DNA of 64,000 nt from Saccharum officinarum (taxonomy: Eukaryota; Streptophyta; Magnoliopsida; Poales; Poaceae). The stretch spans positions 21,927,553 to 21,991,552 of the forward strand of contig CM036199.1 in the NCBI GenBank assembly GCA_020631735.1, read 5' to 3'. Every line of letters starts with the position of its first letter. Position 1 is the stretch's first letter. The notes beneath the pieces were generated by a model. It saw only the letters and a program-made list of their open reading frames with translations, was not told the origin of the DNA and did not search any database. Positions 35,445 to 47,324 of the stretch are shown piece after piece. The translations under genes were made by a program, and so were the position numbers.

Positions 35445-37387
35445 TGTAAGGTCCAAATAGGCTAGAGGGGGGGGTGAATAGCCTAATTAAAACTTCTACA
35501 AGAATTACTTAACCACAAGTTAGTACGAAAGGTGGCGAAGCAAATGCACTAGCTCTAACTAATTAAGCAAGCCACCTACACAAGTCTAGTACAAGGCTAT
35601 TCACTAAACACAACAACAACTATATGCTAGAAACAAGAAGTAATACGAGAGAAGTGCTTCGAGTGATTATACCGCCGTGAAGAGAAGAGAAATACCAATC
35701 AATCAATCATACAAGAGAAATCCTCGAGAAGAGAATGACACAAGAATTTATCCTGAGGTTCACTTGCTTCCCGGCAAGCTACTCCCCGTTGTGGCGATAC
35801 ACCCACTTGTCGGTTCACGAGCTAATCGACTATCAAGAGTCGAGCCCTCGGCGGGCGCCGCACAACCGCACACAAGATGGGGATCTTCCAAGCCATGAGC
35901 TCCACTAGAGTATCCAATTTGCGAACTCCCGCGGGGAAGGATCAAGAACCCCTTACAACACTTGGTGAGGGCTCCAACAATCTCCAATTGCGAGCTCAAT
36001 CACCTCCGCTGCTCCAAGCCGTCTACCGTGTCGGGAAACACGGAAGAGTAACAAGAAATCCGCAGCAACTCGAAGATCAAGTGCCTCTAGAATGCAACTC
36101 TCAAGCAATGCACTTGAATCTCACTCAATCTCACTCAAGATGTGCAACTATGCAAAGAGATGAGTGGAGGGATTGTTCTCTAGCTCAAAGTATGTCTCTA
36201 GGTCTCAAAAATGTGCAAGAGTTACCCTCAAACCCCGACCAACGTCTATTTATAATAAAGGGGTACGCAGCTAGCCGTTAGGAACTCAAACAGCCGAAAT
36301 CGCGCTGACCGGACGCGCTGGTCGTACTGACCGGACACGTTGGTCACACTGACCGGACGCGCCGGTCACACTGACCGGACACGCCGGTCACACTGACCAG
36401 ACGCGCCGGTCGCGCAACGGCTAGTTTCCGAAACACTGACCGGACGCGCTGATCAAACTGACCGGACACGCCAGGTGTGACCGGACGCGCTGGTCCCGCA
36501 ACTGACCGGACGCGCTGGTCAGGCCTGAGAAGCGCTCAACGAAACAATGACCGGACACGCTGTTGAACTGACCGGACGCGACAGTGCCAGCATCCGGTTA
36601 GAGTCCAGTAAGCTCCCTGGATGACCGGACGCGCTGCACGTCCGATCATCAAACTGAAAATCGCATAGACGCTGAACACTGACCGGACACGTCCGGTCAT
36701 ACAGAGATCGCGTCCGGTCCAGCGTCTGGACATCTCTGTGACCTCCGTTCGCCTCCGTTTCTTTTCTGACTTCCGGCGCAGTAGAAAATAGGCGTTTCAC
36801 TTCTCCAAAAAGCGCCGAATCCCGCCTCGCAAGCTCGGCGGGAGGGAGAGAGGAACCCAAACCCCTCTCTACCGCCTAAACTCTACCGCCTTCGCAAATA
36901 TGCTAACACCACCAAGTGTACACCACCATGTGCATGTGTGTTAGCATTTCACAATCATTTTCCAAGGCGTTATGTTAGCTCTTTACTAGATCCTAATGCA
37001 TATGCTCAAGACATTGATCTAGTGGCACTTGATTTCCGAGCTAACCGTGATTGCCCCTCTTCATAGTCGGCTATGTATCCTAAACCCGGTCAATCACTTC
37101 TCTACTCATCTTAGACCGGCAAAAGAAAAACCCCTATGATTATACCTTTGCCTTGCGCTCTTAGATCCTTCTCTTTCACTTGATCATCATGTCCTTCCTT
37201 TTATGTGCATCTCCACCATGATCATCATTTCATGTCCATGCACCATCTCTTTGTGATCTTGTGGCCACCACTCCTTGCCACATACACCTTCATCTCATGT
37301 GTTGCTTGTGCCTAACTCAAAACACTTAACACATGGCATTAGCAACTTGGTGTCATTAATTACTAAAACCAAACTTGGGCTTTCACA
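35445..37387 (-). mobile_element. 5' LTR of SIRE/Maximus-type copia
   Basis: Read on the minus strand, the LTR begins TGTGAAAGCCCAAGTTTGG at 37387 and ends CTTACA at 35445, followed by the primer-binding site. Length is about 1.94 kb. The start sequence and the CCCCCCTCTAGCC text near the end are typical of SIRE/Maximus LTRs as I recall them. A 22-bp tandem array lies within (36305-36414). The partner LTR is missing because the element runs into the gap, so no TSD can be read. Confidence 0.85.
36305..36414. repeat. 22-bp minisatellite inside SIRE LTR
   Basis: Five consecutive 22-bp units begin CTGACCGGAC and carry CCGGTC or TGGTC in the second half, so each unit is itself partly palindromic (GACCGG / CCGGTC). 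Diverged, irregularly spaced units continue to about 36720. Units differ by a few C/T and G/A changes. Confidence 0.9.
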
Positions 37388-37491
37388 TGGATATATGTTT
37401 TTTTGAATCAGCACAGATATATGTTAGGTGCATATAGTCTCTTACTAATTTGTTCTAAAAACAAACAGTGATAAAAACCATCAAACTGCAA

Positions 37492-37919
37492 GAGCATCTC
37501 CAGGAGTTTGGTACAATTTACATGCTAAACTAATAGATCTAGTAAGTTAACCGAAAAATAGCAACTCAAAACTTTGTTCTTCTCCAACAGTTTATAATAA
37601 CATTCTAAACAATTTTGTATTAGGAACCTGAACTATTTTAATAGTTTTTTTTGTCTCTTACCGCTTCTCATTTGGATCTTTTATTTTTAAAAATTACACA
37701 TGCGTCCAATTTACTATGACCTACCGAGAAAACATCGGATGAGGAGCGGATATGGAGTTTCTCTCGACTGCGGATATTTGACAACTTTTTATTTTTAAAA
37801 AGTTCTTTTACCAAACTTTAATGGCCTGAACTTTGGTGGCCATTAAAGGGCATTTTTTCTCTTTTTACTAAAATATATAAAATTAGGAAAGTTGTTTTAC
37901 AAAACTCTTAGAGACGCTC
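37492..37919. mobile_element. MITE, GAGCATCTCC type
   Basis: The left end GAGCATCTCCAGGAGTTTGG is inverted against the right end AAAACTCTTAGAGACGCTC. The 428-bp interior is AT-rich and non-coding. It abuts a second element of related end sequence. Confidence 0.68.
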
Positions 37920-37921
37920 TA

Positions 37922-38294
37922 AGAGCAACTCCAAGAGAGTAGCCATTTATGTTGTGAAATGCTATTTTAGGTATTTTGGAAGAATCACGGCTCCAACAGC
38001 TATTCTATCATGTTTTCCAAAATAACAAGTTATCCATCCCGCACTTCTCGCTGGGTAAAAATGGCAACCCTGAAGGCTAGCCATCTGCATGGTGGTGTGC
38101 AAGAAAATGGTGGGAGTATAGGAAATGGAGAAGCGAACCAATCTCAGCATGACATGTCATCTTTAAAAAAATAGATAATGAGAATTTTAGAGAGGCTATT
38201 GCATTACTCTACTTTTTTGGAGGATGTTCTATTTAGATAATGACTAAATCATAGATTTTATACTCTTATTTTACACAATCTCTTAGAGTTGCTA
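37922..38294. mobile_element. MITE, GAGCAACTCC type
   Basis: The left end AGAGCAACTCCAAGAGA is inverted against TCTCTTAGAGTTGCT at the right. It starts three bases after the preceding MITE and shares the GAGCNNCTCC terminal pattern with it, so the two belong to one family or a hot target. Confidence 0.66.
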
Positions 38295-38792
38295 TAAAGG
38301 GCTAGCTCAACTTCAGTTTCAGCATATTCTAATATTAGACTCGTCTCAGCCCAAATAATCATTTCGTCTTTGATGGCTGAGAGCCTGAGACACAACTTGC
38401 GTTGAAGGTAAATATCCATCACTTCCGAGGGTTTAGGAGGAGAGAGAGGACGGTCGAGACGAGTCGCGTTGTGGCGATTTTTTTTCGGCACCTAGGGGTT
38501 CCCTAGGTGACTCGAGCGAGTTTCCTTGGTGACGTCCGGACCTCCATCTTCCGATCCCCTCCTCCTCTCTCCGAGCGCGATTCAGCCTTGGAGATCCCTG
38601 CTTAGGTTTCCTTTTCGCACTGATCCTTCTGTTCCCTGGATCTGTGTGGTGTTTAACTTGCGTTCTGTCCCTGTGCGTCCACATAAATCCCACACCCTAG
38701 TTTGTGCTAGCCTATGCATCCTGAGTCCACCAAGAGTCTATATCGTCACTAGTTTATGTGGGATCGGGGTCGTAAGCCCTGATAGGGCTCCA

Positions 38793-40135
38793 ATGGAGGG
38801 GGTTGAGGGGATGCTGAAGAAGTTGCAGTTGTCGTCAGAGGAGAAGAGGAGCATCAAGATCAGAGCGGAGTCTGGATCGGGGGGGAGGTGTTGATCGTCC
38901 ACCACAGGCGGTGGCCAAGCTGTTCACGGAGAGGAGCGTCCGAGCCCAAGTCATTGAGCATTCTATCGGATGGATCTGGTGTCCCACGAAGGGTATTTCC
39001 TGTAAAGATCTTGGGGACAATGTGTTCCTGATCTCTTTTAACCAAGCATCGAGGCTGAGGAGGGCTTTGGATGATGGGCCTTGGATGATTTCGAAGGAGC
39101 TCCTGGTGGTTACGGAATTTGATGAATCTAAATCAATTGAGGAATTTGACTTCTCGTTCATTCCGATCTGGATGCGTGTGGAACACCTTCCCTGGGTCTG
39201 ATGAATAGGGTTGCGGCAAAGGCGATTGCATATGACGTGGGTGAGTTCATTGAGGTGGATGCAGATGGAGGTGACTCGACAGTGGGGAGAGCCCTTCATA
39301 TCAAGATTCGGCTGGATGTACATAAATCTCTTAGGCGATGTATTTTGGTGGATCTAGGGGCAGATAAGGGAGAACGGTGGTGCCCAATCACTTATGTGCA
39401 TCTACCCGACTTCTGCTATGTCTGTGGGCTGATCGGTCATGTTGACCATGCCTATTCGAAGAAGCTGGGGAAGAACGAACCGGCTCCATACAGCCGGGAA
39501 CTGAGGTACATACCGCCTCGCAAGCCCATGGGCTATAAGAATCAGGAGTCAAGTGGTTTGCAGTCAGGGAGGGGTGGTGGATCGGGATTGTGGAGAGCCG
39601 GTCGCTTTGATTCAAGGAGCAGTGGTGGCAAGTCCCATTCTGTCCGTCATGGAGAAAGGACTCGGAGAAGGGGAGCGTGAAGGTGATTGAGGGGAAGAAG
39701 AATGATGAGGAGGAGGTGACGAGCCCTTTGAAGGAGGTGCAGCACAAGGAGCAGTCTTCAGGTGCAGCGAAAAAGGGGTTGTTCCAAAAGGAGGGGGCTG
39801 CTGCTGTTCAGGCGGGACAGGCTGGAGCACACAGTGAGCTATACATGAATAGTACCATGCAGGATATGCAACTGGTTCCAGCAGCTAAGGCAAAGGAGGG
39901 GGAGAAAGAAAGGACCGGGGGCAAATTTAAGAGAATAAAGAGAGATTATAAGCTTCCTGTGGGGGAGAAGAGCACTGAAAAATTACATAAGAAGAGGAGA
40001 GCTGATGATGAGGAGATGGAACTTGATGGGCAAGGTGATGTGAAGAGGTCCAAAAATGGGAGTTCGGGGGAGGTGTTGTTTGTTTCTGATTCTGTTGAAG
40101 CAGGGCTATCGGAACAGCCCTGCGGATCCCAATGA
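38793..40135 (+). pseudogene. LINE ORF1, DUF4283 and zinc knuckle
   Basis: The frame starts at ATG 38793 but shifts in a G-run near 38880 (leading to a stop at 38894), again near 39200, and again near 39677. Between the shifts are a DUF4283-type segment (38911-39195, with WIWCPTKG and PIWMRVEHLPW) and a zinc knuckle at about 39413-39453 reading CYVCGLIGHVDHAY. The fourth metal ligand is Tyr instead of the expected Cys. The rest is Lys/Glu-rich and ends at 40135. ORF1 of L1 elements binds the RNA template. The stop TGA overlaps the ORF2 reading start. Confidence 0.85.
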
Positions 40136-43100
40136 TATAATAGCTTGGAACTGCCGCGGATTGGGGAACGACACAACGGTTAGTGGCCTTCTAAACATTC
40201 AGAAGGAGGAGGACCTCGATGTTCTATTCTTGTCCGAGACAAAAATGGATGAGAGTAGGATCAAAGGCTTGCGGTGGAAGTTGGGTTTGACGAACATGAT
40301 TGTGAAGGACTGCTCGGAAACGCGCAGTGGTGGTCTCGCGATCTTTTGGCGGAGGGGGATCAATTTACATGTACGTGGCATCTCACATTTGTATGTTGAT
40401 GCGGATGTGACAGAGGAAGATGGTTTTCAGTGGTGGCTTACTGGCTTCTATGGTGAGCCGAGCACGGAGAAGAAGTATTTGTCGTGGAAAGCGTTGCGTA
40501 TCCTTAACGCAGCGCAGCGGAAGCCATGGCTATGCTTGGGGGATTTTAGTGAAATCCTTTTGGCATGTGAGAAGGAAGGGGGTGTGCCACGTGCCCAAAG
40601 CTGCATGGATAGGTTTCGAGAAGCTTTGGAGGAGTGTGATTTGTCAGACTTGGGCTTCGAAGGGGATCCCTTTACCTGGCGTAATAATATCCACACTAAT
40701 GTCCATTACATACGGGAATGACTGGACAGGGCGGTGGCAAATAATGAATGGATGACGAGGTTTCCTCTACACCGTGTAATTAATGGGAAACCGAGACATT
40801 CTGATCATCGCCCAGTAATTGTGGATACAAACCCACCTCGGAGTGATGGTGGGAGGAGAGGCCCACCGACTTTCCGCTTCGAAGCGAGCTGGGTGGAGGA
40901 AGATGAGTGTGCTACAATAGTGGAGAATGGTTGGAAGACATCCATGGTGGCGAGGGAAGACGATGTGGGCAGTGCTGTTCTAAATGTCGCTAGGGAGCTG
41001 GGCGAATGGGGTAGGAATGTGCTCGGTGGGCTAGAGAAAAATATAAAAAAAACAAGGAGAGCTCTAGAGGAGTGTAGGCGTAGAGTAGTTTCTGAGGAGT
41101 CGGTGCGCAGAGAGGAGATTTTGAAGTTCAAATTAGCGAAGTTAGAGGAGAAGAATAACCTTTATTGGCAGCAGAGAGCGAAGGTCCACTGGTTGCAAAA
41201 AGGTGACCGGAGCACTTGTTTCTTCCACCAATATGCTTCCGAACGGAAACGTAGGAGCCGCATTAATAAATTTGTGAAGGATGATGGTGTGGTGGTGGAG
41301 GATGAGGGGACGATCAAGAACATGATTTCTAACTTCTACAAAAGTTTGTTCACTGCTACTGTAGGTTCTCGGATGGAGGAGCTAATGCTGCAAATCTCCC
41401 CCAAAGTCTCTCATGAGATGAATGCTGCCCTACTTTGACCTTTCTCACCAGAAGAGGTGAAGTGTGGGCTAGATGCAATCGGCGATCTCAAGACGCCTGG
41501 GGCTAATGGTATGACTTCCTTGTTCTACAAGAAGTACTAGAGTACAGTTGGGGAGGACATTACCAAAGAGGTGCTGTATTTTCTGAATGGGGATGACCTA
41601 CCCAAAACGTGGAATGAAACTATTGTGGTATTGATTCCTAAGGTGCCAAACCCAGAGAATTTGAAGGATCTAAGGCCGATTAGCTTATGCAATGTACTGT
41701 ACAAGATTGCTTCCAAGGTGCTAGCTAACCGGTTAAAGTTGATACTCCCTGAGATTATTTCACAGAATCAAAGTGCTTTCATCCCCGGACGTTTAATCAC
41801 TGATAATGTACTGGTTGCTTATGAGTTGACACATTTTCTCCAGAACAAGAGGAGTGGTGGGGATTGTTTCGCAGCTCTAAAGCTTGACATGAGCAAAGCC
41901 TACGATAGAGTTGAGTGGCATTTTCTGAAGCGTATGATGGAGAAGATGGGTTTTGATAGCATATGGATTAATCTGATTATGCAGTGTGTGTCCACAGTAT
42001 CCTATAGAATAAAAGTAAATGGTGAATTGACTGAGAAAAATATTCCTACAAGAGGCTTGAGACAAGGAGACCCCCTCTCTCCATATTTATTTCTCATATG
42101 TGCTGAGGGGTTCTCGGGTTACTACATGAAGCAGAGCGAGTTGGAAACCTAGAGGGTGTCACTATATGTGCGAATGCACCGAGCATAACTCATTTGTTGT
42201 TTGCAGATGATTCCTTGCTTCTCCTGAAAGTAAATGATGGGAATGCAAATCACCTGTGACATGTGCTGCAGCTATACGAGGAGTGCTCGGGGCAGATTAT
42301 CAACAAGGATAAATCATCCATTTTGTTCAGCAAGAATTATGGGCAGTCGAGGAAGGCTGAATTTATGGCTGCTCTGAATCTGTCTCAGGAGGCCAAAAGT
42401 GATAAATATCTAGGTTTGCCGGTGTATATGGGTAGATCTCGCTCCAAAAGTGTTTGCATATTTGAAAGATAGAGTTTGGAAACGTATTCAAGGATGGAAG
42501 GAGAAGCTGTTGTCGGGAGCAGGAAAGGAGACCTTAATCAAAGCTGTGGCGCAAGCGATCCCGAGCTACGCCATGTCGTGCTTTGATCTCACTAAGTCTT
42601 TGTGTGATGAGATTAGTACCATGATCTGTAGGTTCTGGTGGGCACAATAGGAGAATGAAAGGAAGTTGCACTGGCTTTCTTGGCAGACCCTCTCAAGCCG
42701 CAAAGAGAAGGGAGGTTTAGGGTATAGGGATCTACATCTTTTTAATCTTGCAATGCTTGCCCGTAAGAGTTGGCGCCTTGTCCAGCAACCAGATTCATTG
42801 TGTGCTCGTTTGCTGAAAGCCAAGTATTGGCCTGATGGTAATCTGTGGATAGTGAAGGAGGGACCTGGGATGTCATACACTAGGCGTAGTTTGGTGAGGG
42901 GTCTAAGAGCTATGGAGAAAGGCATCATTTGGAGAATTGGAGATGGCAGCAGTGTTCGTATTTGGGAGGACCCATGGATCCCATCTGGTTTCTCTAGAAG
43001 ACCAAGAACTACCCGAGGAAGCACTATACTATCCAAAGTATCTGATCTAATTGACCCCTACACTGGTATCTGGGATACTGTACTGGCGAAGGACCTTTTT

Positions 43101-43466
43101 TGGGAGGAGGATGTCATGAACATCTTAGCCATTCTGGTGCATATTGATCGGGAAGATTCAGTGGCATGGCACTTTGATCAGAAAGGGCTCTTCTCTGTCA
43201 AATCGGCATACCATGTGTTGGAAGATGATGCTGAAATTTCACGCACTCGACAAAGAGGGGAATCATCTAGATCACCAGTGAATAACGACGGTAAGATCTG
43301 GAAGAAGATATGGAAATTTCCTGGTCCTCCAAAGATAAAACAATTTATGTGGAGGGTTGCTCATAACAGCCTGGCCTACAAAATTTTAGCAGAAAAGGAA
43401 TCCGACTGGATACTAGATGCCCTGTTTGTTTCCGGTTCGATGAAGATGGTGCTCATTGTCTCTTGA
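40129..43466 (+). pseudogene. LINE ORF2, endonuclease and reverse transcriptase
   Basis: The apurinic-endonuclease-like domain (40132-40830) starts IIAWNCRGLGND, contains FLSETKMD and SDHRPVIV, and has an in-frame TGA at 40719. The reverse transcriptase lies at about 41440-42480: LRPISLCNVLYKIASKVLANR, then SAFIPGR, GLRQGDPLSPYLF and the catalytic FADDS at about 42200. In-frame stops at 41436 and about 41538 and a frameshift near 42115 break it; further lesions follow (about 42257, 42648). A zf-RVT-like C-terminal region continues to 43466. Confidence 0.9.
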
Positions 43467-43761
43467 AATGTAAGGTTGTACGTCAGTGATGGAGAGAGCT
43501 TGGACTCGAATTCTTCAGAAGCAAGCTATTGCAAACCAGCAGAGCGGAGGAGTTTGTTTCTGAAGTAATGAAAATGAGAAGTGATACCTACATCAGTGTG
43601 TCAGTGCTGCTTTGGCGGTGGTGGGATGTGTGAAACGAGGTAAACGCCGGAGAGCTCATGCCTGCGAGCTAGGAGATAGTTAAATCAGTGATCAGTATGA
43701 TGCATGATATACAGATGATGATGCCCCAACCTGTTGCAGCACCAGTCCTACCTTCCCAGAG

Positions 43762-44280
43762 GTGGACGCTGCCACCACCAGAATGTCTCAAAATCAACTT
43801 GACGGTGCCTTCAAGCAGGAAACCAAGGTCGGTGCATGGGGTTTTGTAGTGCGTGATCATGAGGGTTCTGCCGTCTTGGCTGGGGCTGGAAATCTTGGAC
43901 TAGTACACAATGCCTTGCTCGCAGAAATGATGGCGTGCAAACAGGCGTTGGAAGCAGCGGAGCACTTTGGCATCTCCCAGGTGATAGTAGAGACGGATTC
44001 GTCCCAGTTAAAGGAGGCGATCACTTCGACGGCTATTGATTTATCAGTTGGTGGTGGACTGTTTATAGAAATTCGTAGTTGTCTTCAAGATAGTTTCAAT
44101 TGTTTAAATGTTTGTAAGATCCCGAGGTCTTGTAAATCGTGTGCACATGATCTTGCTAGTTTGAGTATGAGTTGGGACCCGGGTCAGTTTTGTCTATGGA
44201 CTGACCCCCTCCCGGAGTTTGTAACTCGTTGGGCTGCTCGCAATTTGGTTGAGCCTGAGTCCGTTAATATAAGGCCATAG
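43762..44280 (+). pseudogene. LINE RNase H domain
   Basis: The frame contains GAWGFVVRDHEG, then LLAEMMACKQALEAA and VIVETDSSQL, the first, second and third acidic positions of an RVT_3-type RNase H. It closes with WAARNLVE and a stop at 44278. It is the 3' end of LINE ORF2, detached by stops and frameshifts between 43466 and 43762. RNase H at the end of ORF2 is common in plant L1 elements. Confidence 0.85.
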
Positions 44281-44316
44281 AGCCTGGTTAAGGATAAAAA
44301 AATATCCATCACTTCC

Positions 44317-46227
44317 CTGAAACCCTACCTGCTCTCAATTCCATCGGTCTCTCTTCCCTCTTCGCCTCTCAAATCAGGCACCGTCCCTTTTTTTTACTCA
44401 ACTTAAAAGGAGGTTTGCTCCAAAATTGTTTCTCTCCGTATCTTGCTTTGCCTCTATGTTGTTGACTTCTTGCGTTGTCCACTTTGGCCATGTTTGGTTC
44501 CTTCGTTGGCTATGTTTGCCTTGTCTTGCCCAGCAAGACCAGGCTTGCTAGGGTGGGTGAGTCAATCTGGCTCTCCAGCAGCCGCACCGAAAAACCTTTG
44601 CCTGCATGAACACCGAGACAAACTCACCAGGGGACGAATCTGGATCTGGGATTCACCAAGGAGCAGCTCCACTTTTCAAAAAATAAATCTAGATCTAGGA
44701 TTCACCAAGGAGCAGCTCCATTAGTAGCAGCTCCATTAGTGGATTTGAGATCCACTAAGAAACCATTTGGGTAACGCAATAACTCTAGATCCATCAAAGG
44801 GCATTTTGATTGGAATTGCCAGATTTACCATTGGGGTAGCACTTGTCAGTGTCATTTTTTTTCACGGTCTTCTACCTCATCCAGCTGGCTCGACAGGCCA
44901 TGGGGCAGTCGGCGGCTAGGGAGGACGTGGAGGAGAGGGGCGGGCGTAGCGGCCTGAGGCGGCTGGGATCTGCTAGACGCGGGCGTGAGGCGGACACAGG
45001 CAGGCTCGCGCGGCCTCGCCGGAGGCGGACGCAGGCGGGCTCGCACGACCTCGCTGCATGCGTGGACGCGCGGCCCCCACGGGCGTGGCCACGATGTGCT
45101 GAGATACACTCGAAAAATTTCTTCTGTCTTCCTCAACAGGCTCTTCCTCCATGCCCTCACCACCGTCTTCTCCGCGGATAGCGGCCTCGCCAGTGGTGGG
45201 TGCGGCCTCGCAAGGCCTCGCCGGTGGCGGGTGCGGCAAAACCGGTGGCGCGCGCAACCTCGCCGGTGTCAAAAGCGGCCTCACCATGGGGAGGGAAGGG
45301 TTGGGTCGACGACAGGAAAGGGAAAGAAAATATTAAAACGAACCGTTATGTTGTGTAATAAGTGACAGTGATGGGTAATTTTTTCCAGCCCCACCAATCT
45401 GAGTTTGGTGGAGCATCCCTTAAAGAGATCCACTAAAATGGTGAATCTTGCCCTCGGATTCATTGTTTTTTGGTGAATCTGGATTTGGTAGAGATAGTGT
45501 TTGGCTAACTTTTTGTGTAGTGGAACTGTTTTTAGTAGATCTAGAGCTGGTGGAGTTGTCCCAAACAAACCCTACTCTCACTCGATTTTTGCAAGCCAAG
45601 GCGAGATCTCTAATGGAAACCTACCGTGCAAGATAATGATAAACAGGTAAACATGGCCCCAAAATGGACCATCATTATGAATGCAGCCCACAAATCGAAT
45701 CGTGTTAGATTACACTCGGTTAATCTCAGCCGTCATGGAGGTGGCGAACAATCAAGTTTGAACTTGCTCAACAATGCCTGGCTAGCTGTAGATGTGGTTA
45801 TGTGGCTAAGTTCTCATTCCTGGTTCTGAGCCACGTGCCGGCAGTTCGGACAACATGAATTTGTAACCGAGGGCTAGAAGCCTGGAACGTGCATCTGGTG
45901 TCGTTTATTAGGGATAATATTCCTTTCCTCTCTGTTATCTGGAACACCGGCTGAGTTCACTGATTGACATTATCTAATTATATGTCAGTTAAGCATGTGA
46001 ACACAATGGAGGATGCATGGCTGTCATGATTCTCTTTATAAGGTTTATTATCTGCACCTAATTAAGTCAACACTGATGATTAAAAGATATTCTGCTTAAT
46101 TAATGATTGCAGTAGGCACACATACTCAGTATTTCCTCTAAGAAATTACAAACTCCAACATAATGTGAATGCCTTGGCCAACTAGCTGGTTAATTAACAA
46201 GAAACTACCTGCATCTCTCACATACAT
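44317..46227. other. Intergenic, small local duplications
   Basis: No gene is supported; frames at 44843-45365 arise from GC-rich low-complexity text. A direct duplication, GATTCACCAAGGAGCAGCTC, occurs at about 44650 and 44699, followed by two copies of GTAGCAGCTCCATTA. Text around 44740-44800 and 45400-45560 reuses GATCCACTAA words in both orientations and may be a decayed element. Confidence 0.4.
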
Positions 46228-46509
46228 CACTACTGGAATCAGCCGCTTTGCCGAGTGTCCAGGACACTCGGCAAAGCCCACACTCGGCAAAGAGCACACG
46301 GCAAAAAATCTGTCGGTAAAGCGGCCTTTGCCGAGTGTCTTTTATCGGGCACTCGGCAAAGGCTTTGCCTTGTGAGGCCGAACCGAAAAATTCTGAAAAA
46401 AATAGGAAAAAATTTTTAAAATGTTTTTTTAATTAGAGGAGGGACCCCACCGGCCACTCATATGGCAACTGCTGTCAAGTGACCAGCCAAAGCAATTTTT
46501 TGAAACTTT

Positions 46510-46578
46510 GCGCCCAGCGAGAATCGAACCTGCGACCTCTCACACACACGCGAGCTCCTCTACCACTACACCTCTCTT
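46510..46578 (-). ncRNA. tRNA-like segment inside CACTA
   Basis: On the minus strand the sequence has a pol-III A-box-like TAGTGGTAGAGGAGC (plus 46554-46570 region) and a B-box GGTTCGATTC (plus 46521-46530) at tRNA-like spacing, ending GCTGGGCGC. The D-arm word AGTGGTAGA recalls tRNA-Gly. The anticodon arm is not well formed, so this is a tRNA-derived relic or SINE head rather than a working tRNA. Confidence 0.55.
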
Positions 46579-46663
46579 TCATTTGTGTCTATATTCCATT
46601 TTGGTTCCCCAAATATTATACCAAATCAAGTGTAAATTGATTGTTTGAGGTCCTAAACTAATT

Positions 46664-47205
46664 CAAATTAAAAAGTTGTCAACCATAAAGTTTCATAACT
46701 TTTCGAGATCTACAATTTTCATTTAGGAAGTTTCTCCATCCGAGGTCGTTTGAAAAATTTGAATTTTAAAATTTTGAATTTCAAACGTAGTTTTGCATGA
46801 CAAGATGATTTCAAATTAAAAAGTTATCAACTACAAAGTTTCATAACTTTTCGAGATCTACAATTTTCATTTAGAAAGTTTCTCCATCCGAGGTCGTTTG
46901 AAAAATTTGAATTTTAAAATTTTAAATTTCAAACGTAGTTTTGCATGACAAGATGATTTTAAATTAAAAAGTTGTCAACTACAAAGTTTCATAACTTTTC
47001 GAGATCTACAAAGTTTATTTTGGTTGTTTTTCCATCCGAGGTCTTTTGAAAAATTCGAATTTTAAATTTTTGAAATTCGGATGCAGTTTTGCATGACAAC
47101 ATGATTTCAAATTAAAAAGTTGTCAACTACAATGTTTCATAACTTTTCGAGATCTACAATTTTCATTTAGGAAGTTTTTCCATCTGAGATCGTGGTTCTA
47201 ACATT
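46664..47205. repeat. 148-bp tandem repeat inside CACTA
   Basis: The word CAAATTAAAAAGTTGTCAAC (with small changes) starts at 46664, 46812, 46960 and 47108, a period of exactly 148 bp, about 3.6 copies. Each unit continues with TTCATAACTTTTCGAGATC and a TCCATCCGAGGTC block. Confidence 0.92.
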
Positions 47206-47324
47206 ATTTATAAATCTTATATATCTCTCTTATAGTTTTATAAAACTATATGAGAGACGTGTAGATTTTGTGAACAAAGTTACTATCGCTTTGTTGAATG
47301 AAGAAATGACCAAAATAAACTTTC

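Larger units (their letters stand above)
38427..44299 (+). mobile_element. L1-type LINE, full length, inactive
   Basis: The 5.87-kb element is bounded by a 17-bp TSD, AAATATCCATCACTTCC (38410-38426 and 44300-44316), with a short A-run before the right copy. It has a 5' UTR, ORF1, then ORF2 with endonuclease, reverse transcriptase and RNase H in L1 order. An intact TSD with a complete 5' region implies a full-length insertion. Stops and frameshifts in both ORFs show it is now dead. Confidence 0.93.

Noticed and set aside
36305..36414. CRISPR-like regular repeat
   Set aside because: Units are contiguous without unique spacers and lie inside a plant copia LTR, so it is a minisatellite.
46664..47205. 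Centromere-like satellite (period near 150 bp)
   Set aside because: Fewer than four copies, confined to a single CACTA element; no long array.
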